NCBI GenBank assembly: GCA_028554755.1
Contig: JAPTOF010000003.1
Location: forward strand, 24,220,001-24,284,000
Direction: 5' to 3'
From: Cordia subcordata
Lineage: Eukaryota; Streptophyta; Magnoliopsida; Boraginales; Cordiaceae
DNA: 64,000 bases
Numbering within the stretch: the stretch's first letter is position 1; the number at the start of each line of letters is the position of its first letter. The translations under genes were made by a program, and so were the position numbers. Shown piece by piece: positions 50,251 through 61,200 of the stretch. The notes below the pieces were generated by a model that made no database searches, was not told the origin of the DNA, and saw only the letters and a list, made by a program, of their open reading frames with translations.

Positions 50251-51652
50251 TATTTATAAATCTTTTTGCTATTTTTTAGGTTTAATTTACCTCTATTTAC
50301 ATTTGGTTAAATCATATAATATGTATTGTATTAAGTGTTGGGTGTCTTTTTGGTTAGATCTTTGATGCTTAAATAATACAATATCCTGATAATCCTTTAT
50401 CAATTTTGTAGGTAAGTTTGGCATTTTGTAGTAATATATATTCTTTTATTATTTTTTTTGAGCAAGTAGTAATATATATATTCAGACTTTTTTCTTCTTC
50501 ATTTTGGTGTATTTTTGGAGCCTTTTTTTTTTATTACTTTACCTATTACTAAGTTTGCATTATTATTTGTTAAGATCATAATTTATATGTTGATATATTA
50601 AGATCTAATGATGTTCCTTTTTTTTTTCACTTATAATTTGAAGAACGGTTTAGATAAGTTCCGTTCCTAGTATGTTCCTTTTCTTTGATTATTTATTTTG
50701 GTTAAGATAATAGTTTGCATATACTATATAATTACAAATAAAGAATTAAACTTGTGTGTAAATAACATGATAATTACAAACAAAATTAAATTAAAAAAAA
50801 TAATTCAAAAAGTTTTTTTATATGTATAGGCTTGTGTATGAACCATAACATGTAGTAATATTAAAGAACTAAACTAAAATTAGAATAACCAATTGAATAC
50901 ACAAGTAATATAGATTTATTAAACAAAATAAAATGAATTGCAAGAAATTAAAAGAAAATATTTATAAGAAATAAAGTAAAAGAATATCAAATGTAAATTA
51001 GAATCGAGGCTTGAGTTAGATTTAATCTCCTTAAAACTTTAACGCACTACTACGATATTGACAGCTCCTCTCACAAGCCTCCTAGGATAAACGGTTTACC
51101 TTTTGTGGATATATCAATCAAATTTTTAGAAGTCAATGATAAGGATGGTGTTAAAACTCTCTCAACTATGTAAGCTTGTAGACTATAAGAAACACTATAT
51201 AAAGAAACTTCATTTATTTTGTACGTTTTGAAGTTTTTATAGTACTACTATTTATAAATGAAAGAATTGGTGAGGTATAAAATCTACCATAAATAGGGCA
51301 TTTGAAGGCCTTAAAACCCCTTTACATTAACATTATAGCTTGAAAGTCACCTTAAAGATGACACTCCAAGGGGTTCAAAACTCATATGCATTAACCTCTA
51401 TAACCAACATAGTAAAAAGAACAAAAGTCTTTTAAATGAATAATGTTAAATTATTATTAATTAAATTTGTAATATTGATAAAAAAAAATTTAGCCAAGTT
51501 AGCAAACAAATGAAAGCTAATCTGGCATATTTTTTTGAGTTATAATCCATCATAATAAAAAATATAACTACGTAAAGTAGAATTATGAATTAGTATGTAC
51601 TTAAAATAATATTGTATATATAAAATAATTGTATTAAATGGCAAAAGGTGAG

Positions 51653-51711
<59 letters not shown>

Positions 51712-52342
51712 CACACATGCACACACTATATAATAAAGCAAAATAAGTTATAATTTCGTGCTGCTAAGTGGTACTCTATATAACAAGGTTTCCACAATTA
51801 CTTATCAATTAATTAAATATGCCCATTCTTAAGTCATTTTTGTTTTCTATCATTTATTTAGTTTTATTCCTGTATTAAACATTTGAATTTAATTAATATT
51901 ATACCATTTTTTTTATATATATCATCATTGTTTTATTAATTCTATAGTATATATTTGTTTCAATAACTATTTAGTAAGATGCAAAAACTCTATAGTTTTA
52001 ATGTATTCAATCACATAGGTCGCTCCCTATATATACATATATATAAGTAAAAAACAATGGATTTCTCTTGAACGGTTGGATTTTTTTGTGTTGTTTATTA
52101 CCATAATTGTAATGCCAAGACATGATGGATAAATCTAATTAGGATATGGTGTATAATTTAATTAAGTTAAATGAGTTTTTTTAGACTTAATTACTTTAAG
52201 CTCATTAAAAAGAATAGAGGTGGTGCATATATATAATTAAATATGTTGTAACTCCATTGCAATAATGAGATTAGAAAGTGATGCATAAATGTAATTAAAC
52301 ACTATAATATATAGATTTATAATAATGTAATAATATTAAAAA
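50251..52342. other. Intergenic with ACAT/AT microsatellite
   Basis: A compound (ACAT)n(AT)n repeat spans about 51655-51708. No gene recognised; the 60-codon frame at 51540-51722 is a translation of this repeat. Confidence 0.5.
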
Positions 52343-53073
52343 GGGTGAATTGCTTAACTTCCCCCTGTGGTTTGACAAATGTGCATAGTATACCCTGTGG
52401 TTACGAAATTAGCTAAGTTTCCCTTTGTAGTTTTAATGAAGGTGTACATAGACCCCCTCCGTTAATTTTTCCGTCCAAAATAACGCGTTTTGACATGCAT
52501 GCGCAGCTTATGCAATTTTGCTTTGCTTTTTCCATAATAAATGCATTAAATAAGCTTTTTTTTATCCTTAATTTGTTTAAAAAATAAAAAAGCAATTAAA
52601 TAAAAAAAAGAAAAAGAAAAAGAAAAACATCCACCACCCCTAGCCCCAGCCACCCCCCATGCCACTAGCCTTCACCACCCTTACCACCCCACCCCCAACC
52701 CTAGTCGGCCCCCACCCCCCCACCCCCATCACTCCTGCCACCTCTATCACTCCCACCACCCCCACCCCCGGCAGCCCCCAACCCCATTAGCCCCTACTTC
52801 CCATCCCTCATGTTTTCTTTTTTTTTTTTGTGTTTTTCTTAATTTAATTTTTAATTTTTAAATAAAATAAAGGTAAAATAGATATTTTATTTAATAAGTT
52901 AGGGGCAAAATGGACTTTTTTCTTGAAATCCATAAAAAAACTAACGATCGTTGGCTTCAGGGGATGTGTCCACCTTTCTCAGAGACATGAGGGAGCAATC
53001 TGCTATTTTCATAACCACAGGGTATATGGTGCAAATTTGTCAAACCGCAGGGAGAAGTTGAGCAATTCATCCT
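52343..53073. mobile_element. Long-TIR element with 8-bp TSD and C-rich core
   Basis: The ends are GGGTGAATTGCTTAACTTCC and, on the other strand, AGGATGAATTGCTCAACTTC. The inverted repeats extend about 75 bp (CCTGTGGTTTGACAAATGTG and CCTGCGGTTTGACAAATTTG). ATTAAAAA stands on both sides (52335-52342, 53074-53081), an 8-bp target duplication. A C-rich core lies at about 52628-52800. There is no transposase frame. An 8-bp duplication suits hAT; the long TIR would also suit a MULE. Confidence 0.75.
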
Positions 53074-53261
53074 ATTAAAAATAAAATCTATGATGATTTG
53101 GCAAATATATAGGTGTTGATGTGGCACCCTTTTTTGAGCTCTTTTGGATTCAACTTTTATCTATATATATATATTAAAAATAAAATCTATGATGACTTGG
53201 CAAATATATAGGTGTTGATGTGGCACCCTTTTTTGAGCTCTTTTGGATTCAACTTTTATAT
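53074..53261. repeat. Tandem duplication, period 99 bp
   Basis: ATTAAAAATAAAATCTATGA at 53074 recurs at 53173. About 89 bp are nearly identical (one T/C difference seen near GATGA(T/C)TTGG), then AT dinucleotide filler. The first unit begins exactly at the right target-site duplication of the 52343-53073 element. Confidence 0.9.
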
Positions 53262-53930
53262 ATAGATATATAGATATAGATATAGATATAGATTACTTGA
53301 TTGGGTTCCGAGCCTATTAATGCCGAAGCCATGTGTCGATCAGAATGACTTCTAAATAACCTAAACATCTATCCTAGACGCAGTTTCAGAACTGTCAACA
53401 ATTTACACTGCCCAAACACACTTATCTGGCTTCGCAAGTCTTACACTATGCGACTTAGGGTCAGACAGAACAAGATAAGGTCAAGGTGTTATAAGTTATT
53501 TGAGAGTTATTTCAAATTTGAAAATTTGCAAATGAATATTATTTAAGTATTATTTGATTGATCATTTAATTTTTGAATTAAATTTAATAATAAATATCTA
53601 CAAAAATAAAAACAATAATAATAAAAATAATAAATTATTATATAAATTAATAGTAAAATAATCATGACTAACATTCTCACGATACTTATAAAATAAGAAT
53701 TTAGTAAACTAAGATTTTTATTTTGACTTAAAGATTCCAAACTTAAAATTTATGTCATCTCATGACACACATATGGTTAAAAAAGTAAGGGCGAGTTTGG
53801 ATTTTCTTTTTAAAGTGTTGTTTGCTAATTTTTTTTAAAAAATATTTTTGAAAAATTTAATTTAAATATTTACTGTAAAAAAATGATTTAAAAAAATGTG
53901 ATATAATTAGATAGGAAAGTTGCCACTTCA
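53262..53930. other. Intergenic, no feature seen
   Basis: An (ATAGAT)-like tract lies at about 53262-53294. The remainder is AT-rich without a gene. Confidence 0.4.
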
Positions 53931-54657
53931 TTGCGACCGGCTCGCATAACGCCCAAAACCTAACAAAACATCCTCATCGTCATCGTATCGCCAAGTCTAA
54001 CATAGGACGCTTCGAACAGTTCGACTCCATATATTTTTCTCTCTATTTTTAGTACTATTACATATCTCTACATATTTGTATCCGCTCAAAAAGTCATTAA
54101 CCCATTAAATTAAGGTATTATTTTCTTCTTCTTCTTCTTCTTTTAATTATTAGGGTTTTGTATTAAACTTCTTTTAAGCGATTTTTTTCCTTAATTTCTT
54201 TGCTTTTAGGGCTTTATTAATCTTGTCAAATTTTTTTTCTTGCTTTGTCTACGCGGGATTCCATTCTATATTCCCTTTTCTTTTTCCCAGTTTTTGCTTG
54301 CTTTCACCGCTTTTAGATTTTTTTTTTCTTTTGTTGATACGCATGCTAGGATTTTATCTTGATGCCTAATTGATTGGGGTTTTTTGCTTATTTTTCAAGG
54401 GTTTAATTACGGGATCCAATTTATTTGTGGGAAAATTTGGAAAAAGATTTTACTTTTGAACTTTCTATTCTATTTTTGGCACTCTGTTCTCTCTCTACAC
54501 ACACATACACACATGTGTGTGTGTGTGGCTGTATATATCTATATAAAGTGTCTTTTTCTGTCCTCATCTGGATGTGAAATCTGTAAATTTGGTACTTTTT
54601 AAAATCGGATTCAGCATGTTGGGGCTCTTTTTCTTGTTGCATATAGGTTTGTAAAGA
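53931..54657 (+). promoter_or_regulatory. Promoter and leader of the KH gene
   Basis: A GC-richer island (53931-54030) interrupts AT-rich DNA and is followed by TTTTTCTCTCTATTTTT and a (TTC)n tract at 54124-54142. An acceptor-like CATATAG lies 11 bp before the start codon, so a leader intron is likely. A (GT)n/(CA)n repeat (54499-54526) would fall in that intron. The transcription start is not defined. Confidence 0.45.
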
Positions 54658-57600
54658 ATGGTGGAGATTGGGAAGCGCTCACGTTCACAGAGGAATGATG
54701 GGGCTAGGAATGGTGGGGTTGGCAAGAACCAGAGGAGGCGGACAGACAGAGACGAGAAGGGTAAAGATGAATTGGTTGTGTATAGGATTTTGTGCCCTGA
54801 TAATCTTATTGGTAGTGTAATCGGAAAGAGTGGGAAAGTTATAAATTCAATTAGACAAGAGACAAGAGCGAAGGTTAAGGTGGTTGACCCGTTTCCGGGG
54901 TCTAAAGATAGAGTTATAACCATTTACTGCTATGTAAAGGAGAAGGAAGACATTGAGGTTGATGAGGAATTTGATGATAGAGAACCATTTTGTACTGCTC
55001 AGGATGCACTTTTGAGGGTGCACACTGCAATCGCAAATGCTGTGGCTACAGTTAGGGAGTCTGACAGAAGGGGAAAAGATAGAGAAGAGTGTCAGCTTCT
55101 TGTTCCATCTAGTCAATCTGCCAATATTATAGGGAAATCTGGGGCCACAATCAAGAAGCTTAGAAGCAAGACAAATACCACCATTAAAGTTATGGCCAAG
55201 GATGCCGGTGATCCAACTCATTCCTGTGCACTGGAGTTTGACAACTTTGTTCTGGTTGGTCGCCTGTTCTCTCCTTAACTATGTACCTGCACTAGTATAT
55301 GCTTCAATGGTAAATTATGAATCTAGGTGTTTAGAACATACTTGATCGGAGTTGTGCATCTGTTGCATTCTGGTTTCCTGAGTTAAAATAGTAATCATCA
55401 TAATCAATATGATAAATTTGGATAGTCAAATTGCACTATTGATCCTTGTAGCATCATTAGCATTTTTGTTGAACTGCACAAGTAGTATGTTAGAAAGTTT
55501 TATTTTGGCAGTTTTCTGGCAGACTCTGACTTGTGCTTACACTTGTATATAGATATCTGGTGATGCAGATGCTGTAAAGAAAGCACTCTTTGCAATTTCT
55601 GCCATTATGTACAAGTTTACACCAAAGGAAGAGATTCCTCTTGACACTTCCATTCCTGAAGCCCCACCAAGCATTATTATCCCGTCGGATATTCCTTTAT
55701 ATCCTGCTCCTGGACTTTATCCAGATTCCATGGTTCCTTCTCGGACCGTTCATTCACTCTTAGGTTCTACACCTGTCCCAGAACTTTCAGGTTATGGTGA
55801 CGCAGGAAGCACGTTTCCAGTTTATTCTTCTGCTCTTCCTGTTGTTTCTGGCTATGGAGGTGCATCTCGTTCTGAGGAGTTAACCATTAGAGTATTGTGT
55901 CCCTCCAATAAGATTGGTCGTGTCATTGGGAAGGGAGGAATGTCAATAAAAAGTGTAAGGCAGGCTAGTGGTGCTCGTATTGAGGTTGAAGATGCCAAGG
56001 CTAGTCGTGATGAGTGTATCATCACTGTTATCTCCAAAGAGGTATGGGTTTCACTTTGGCTTTTAAATTTACCTGTTTTTTCGCTGATGGAGTTCCTTCG
56101 TTTGTTGCCTAAGTTGGAAGGTGAACCCCTCAGATTTTATTTCTATACCTGAGTGCTTGCTATGTTAATACGTGTGGTTATATCCAATTGTTCATTGGAC
56201 AATGGTAAAATGTGCCATCTAATTTAAGGTTCAGGAATAATTCTGCTGGTGCCATGACTACCTTTTGTCTTTAGGTAAGACTGACTTGATTCATGTAGCC
56301 AAGAGGTTGCTACCTATATAGGAAAGAGACAAGTTTGTCGATCTGTAAGACTCTTGCTTTTCAATTTGTTCCATGGGGAACTAATGGGGATTGAGATAGT
56401 TTATTTTCGTCGCTTAATTTTGTTTGACACTAAATTTTTTTTAAGATTATTAGACCATCTATCCTGCATTTTAATTATTGTTTGTTGACCTTTATCTACT
56501 TTTCCATGGTCTGTATCCATTTTGAAGTTTGAATTACTTAATCCATAATCCATATATGTTTTAAAGGTTTTAAAAATGTTTAACTGTTCTTCTCGGGCAG
56601 TCTGCTGAAGATATAAAATCTATGGCTGTTGAAGCTGTATTATTGCTGCAAGGGAAGATAAATGATGATGATGATGATGACACTGCAATCATTCGACTTC
56701 TAGTACCATCTAAGGTTATTGGCTGCATAATTGGGAAAAATGGTTCAATAATTAATGAGATTCGGAAGAGAACTAAAGCTGACATACGTATCTCCAAAGG
56801 AGAGAAACCTAGATGGGCAGATGCTGGTGATGAGCTTGTTGAGGTCTGCTCTTATTGACTTTTTATTTGCTTTAGTTTTTCATTTACTAATTTTAGTTAG
56901 TCATTAGTTGTTCATGTTATTCATTTAGGTGTCTGGAGACATTGGTAATGTGAGAGATGCTCTTGTTCAAATTGTTCTAAGGCTCCGAGATGACGTTTTA
57001 AAGGACAGAGAAGGTGGTCGCAATCCTTCTTCTGGTCTTGATCCCTTGCCTTCTGCTGGTGCTGGTCTTGCAGTGCCTTCTGTTATGTCAAGTGTTCCTT
57101 CGGCTGCTCCATTGAGTTATGAGCAAAGGGCTGAAAGTGGGAGCGGGGTGGGCTTGCTCTCTTCGAGCAGCCTCTATGGATATGGGTCATTATCGGTATG
57201 TCACTCCACTTGAAATTTTTCTTTAGTCACAAGAGTGTTTGGAGAAAAGGATATGAATATTAGGAACTTTCTAGAACTTCGAACAGGTAATCTGTTAAGC
57301 ATGCTATGGTACTTTGTTGACATGCTGAACTCCAATCGAATCTTTAGAAGGCCTATGTCTCTTTGTTCTATTTTGTACAGGTCTAAACTGTGTTACTGCC
57401 CCCACATGCTGTTCGTTATGTGGTGGTTCTGTTTGAAAGTTTTCTGTTTTCCTCAAAAGACAAATTTTTTACTTTTTAAAGTTTGACGCGTGTATGCTTT
57501 TCGTTGCGTTTTCTCTGACTTCTTGTTTCAATTCAAAGATGGGAGACAATGGCTATGGATCTATGTCTTCGTACTCATCAAAGCTGTATGGAGGGTTCGT

Positions 57601-58277
57601 ATTTTCTGTTCCTTTGTTCGTTACCAAATAATGTTTGTTTGCATCACCTATTAGTTACTGACATGTTGTGAGCAGATTGCCTCCACCCTCAACTTTGGAG
57701 ATGGTGGTCCCTGCACATGCAGTCGGCAAAGTCATTGGTAAAGGTGGGGCAAATATCGAGAACATTCGTAAGGTGGGCATGACTTTTATTTTGCTTGTTT
57801 TTTCTATTTTACCAGCTTTTGTCAGAAAGGACACAGTATGGATGGCTACTTTGGTTGAATTTTTGAGCCTGAGTTAAGTGATCGAAATTGTAATGTTCTC
57901 AGGCCTTTGATGGAAAAAAAAATTGGAAATTGTAGAGTATAAAGCTTTGAAACTCTGTAAGGAGTGGGATTATCTGTTTCTTATAATGGCAGTAACTGTG
58001 AGGGGTGGGTTGAAGAGGGGGAACGAGAAGATGTTTTAGTTTAGTAGGTATCTAGTAGGGTGTATAGCTCATCAAGCATCGGTCTCTTCATGTAACTTAG
58101 TATTTTATTGTCTCTGCTTTCTTATACTCCTTCATTCTCTTCCAGATATCCGGAGCAGCTATAGAGATATCAGAAACTAAATCTTCCCGAGGGGATCGTG
58201 TGGCTATGATATCTGGCACACCTGAGCAGAAGCGTGCAGCTGAAAATTTGATTCAGGCATTCATAATGGCCACTTAG
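54658..58277 (+). CDS. Five-KH-domain RNA-binding protein (At4g18375 type)
   Basis: Seven coding exons (54658-55254, 55553-56041, 56601-56843, 56929-57195, 57539-57594, 57676-57772, 58146-58277), all GT/AG, phases consistent, give 626 aa. A basic N-terminus (RSRSQRN, NQRRRTDRDEK) is followed by KH1 (GxxG loop GKSG at residues 56-59), KH2 (GKSG 159-162), a Pro/Ser/Tyr linker, KH3 (GKGG 325-328), KH4 (GKNG 407-410), a Ser/Gly linker, and KH5 (GKGG 572-575). All five loops keep GxxG, so all should bind single-stranded RNA. It ends AENLIQAFIMAT. The layout matches Arabidopsis At4g18375, related to HEN4 and RCF3, nuclear proteins of pre-mRNA processing; the precise role is unknown. Confidence 0.95.
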
Positions 58278-61200
58278 GTTATGGGCTGCTTTTCTTTTCT
58301 GAAGGTGATTACATTACAGTAAACTGGGTTCTTCAATAAGTATCCCCTCCCTAGTTCCTTTAGGTGTCATCTTTAAAAGGGCTGTATCCCGTAGGCGTCT
58401 GCGAGAAAAATCCTGTACTTCTGCAGGGAAGCTTGAAGTTGTTCTGGTGTTTACTGCCTTTCCTGTTTCTAGGGGTATAGATTCTGTCTGTGTTGCTTGG
58501 TAGGCTTTTTATTCAGTCCTAGGTTGCTTAGAACTTTTAGTGGAGTTTCTTTCATTCATGATGTTTTATCAGAATCTTATCTTCTGTTTCTATGGATCCC
58601 GTCATATATCCCAAAATTTCAATGCTCGATAACTTCATCAACTCTGGATATGATGCTACTCATTTAAGTTTCCTGTCATCAATTCCTCTTTCTCTCAGCT
58701 TTCAGAAGAGCCTTCTTCCTTTCTGATGCATGGTTAGGTGGCTTGTGATGACCTTTCTTCCTCATTTGACCTTCACTTCATTACTATATATGGATAACTT
58801 AAGAATGATCCTATTCCAATTTGGTGGAGGCATAACAGAAGTTCTCCAATCATAATTTTCTTCAATTTGGATATGAAATTGTTCTTGCTGAGTTTAGTGG
58901 TGACTGCAATTTCCTTGACTACCTATTCCTTGTACTTCTTCGGTGTTCTGTGCTGGTATTCGCAACTGTAATCCTACAATATCGTCTTGTGCAATTCACA
59001 TTTTGGCTTAATTGACATCTGTTTGGATGCCTCTCGGGCTCTGTGTGATGAACATTTGGATATTATCGTTTTCTTTGAGCCCTTCTAGAAGTAAAACATG
59101 ATACTCCTTTCGTTGTCTTTCTGTTTTGTGAGAGATTTTCAAACTCTTTATCAATTTATCTTTAATGATCTTGCATTAGTTTCAAGTGTTGTACCAGCCT
59201 TCTTGTTTCCTCCTCAGCTTGGCGCCTAAAGTTATTTGGCTTGAAAATTTATGAAAATTTATGAATATGGGAAGTTAATTGCTTTGTGACTTGCAGAGCT
59301 GCAGTTTGCCACTTATGAATAGATTTCCTTTCAAAAATTCACAGCTAATTTTGACACTTAGTTAATATTACCTTTTGAAAATTGACTGAATTTTAAAAAA
59401 TTATATATAAAGAGAATATTTTTGTTTATAATATGCCACTGAAATATATACTTTCAGTGGTTTGATAAATATCTTTTTCCTTATTTTGTCCCTTGTTTTT
59501 GGACATGACCTTAAATTTCTGCAACCTTTCAACTATATATTGGTTATTAATACATCGTACAGTTTGAGAACTCAATGTCTGTTCCTTCAACGTGCACAAA
59601 TTGTTTCATAATCAATCTTCTGTTGATGTGTATCAACTCAGAGCAATATTAATTTTGATAATCAAGAAATTGATCCCAAGTTAATTCCTCATTAATTTCA
59701 TCATTTTTGGCATTCGCTTTTGCCATTTGTTATCTCACTTCTGTTTTCTGGTTAACTTTTCTCCCTATTTTGTTCCCTTGTTGATTACTTGGAATATCAA
59801 GTCTTAGTTCCTGGATTTATTAATGCTTCACATTTGCCTTCCAAGTGCGGCATGTATTCAGCAAAAGCAGCTATTCTTGTGCTAGCTCATCCTATACTAG
59901 AGAGTTCGCTGAGAGATCTGGTTTTTAGGAATGATTTTTCATGCTCTTCATTGTATATGAAACAGTTATGAGAATCGAACTGTGCATCCACTTTTTATAT
60001 CTTTAGTCTCCATATAGGCCGCATCTGGCATACCAGGCAGGCCCTTGAGCTTTTCCTTTCGGCTAGATGTGACAAATTTAGGTGAAAGATGGTTGGCTTT
60101 CTTTTCCATAAACAATAAAATTTTCCAATCTTTTGTTCCAGAAAGTGTCGTTTTTGAGTTGGTCCCTGCAGTGATTATTTCATGCTCTCTAACACATAAA
60201 AATAACTCGTGTTTGACAAACTTGACATCGAGTTGCAAAACAAGACAACAGGTTTTGTGACTGGACCAGATCCTATTTGTCTTTTTATCTTTTCGTTGAA
60301 GTTGGTTTTATACTACTTCAATAAAAGTTGAAGCATAGACAGATTCACTTGGTCAAGAACAATTAAGCTTTTGTGACTTTCTGCCAGAAGGATGGTTTCT
60401 TCTCTTTCACTCCTTTGCTGTTATCTCTTATCTGCTTCATCATCTTCATCTTGAATTAAAAATAAAATGAGATGGAATAGAAAAACTGGTGGCCTAAAAC
60501 TGAAATAGGGATGTCCTTAAAGAAGGGATTATAGAAGTAGTGAGATTGTTAGGGTAAAATTGAAATAAATAATCAGTAACGATAGGGAAATAATTCCAGA
60601 TTCCATGCATGTGCTGGGGATTAAAAATAGAGAAACAGTTAGAGTTGGCTTGAGAGACCTAGGAGGGAGAAGACAAGGAAAACCCAAAGGAGGAAAATAG
60701 GACTTGTTTTCTGTAGCTTGCGCAACTTGCAAGTCAGATTGGTGGCAGAGTGTTCTATCTTAGGGTTCTATGTAGTTTATAGGTGCCAATCTAATAATCT
60801 GGATATCTCCATGCTTCACATATATAGACTTTGTTTAAGGTTTAAGTCAATTATAGAACTGTCTTGAGTTTGCCAAAGACGAGTAATTGACGCGACTGTT
60901 TCAAATCAGATCTTATTGACGTCGCGTTTTCCAAATACGACTAACCTAAAGTCTGACTTAATTTGACGAGTTTGAGAAATCCTTTCTCGGAACGGATTTC
61001 TCAAGTGCAGAAGTACCATTATAGGAACACACTAAAAAATGACACTATTTCTGGAAGAATTTAGAAAAATTGTTTATTTATGGAAACAGTCAAAGATCTT
61101 CCCATGTGAATCCATTCCTACACGAACTGTGTTTTGTCTCATTTTCATCTAGTAGGGAATCCTGCTCTGTGGACATGATGGAATATAAGGTCTTCCTCTA

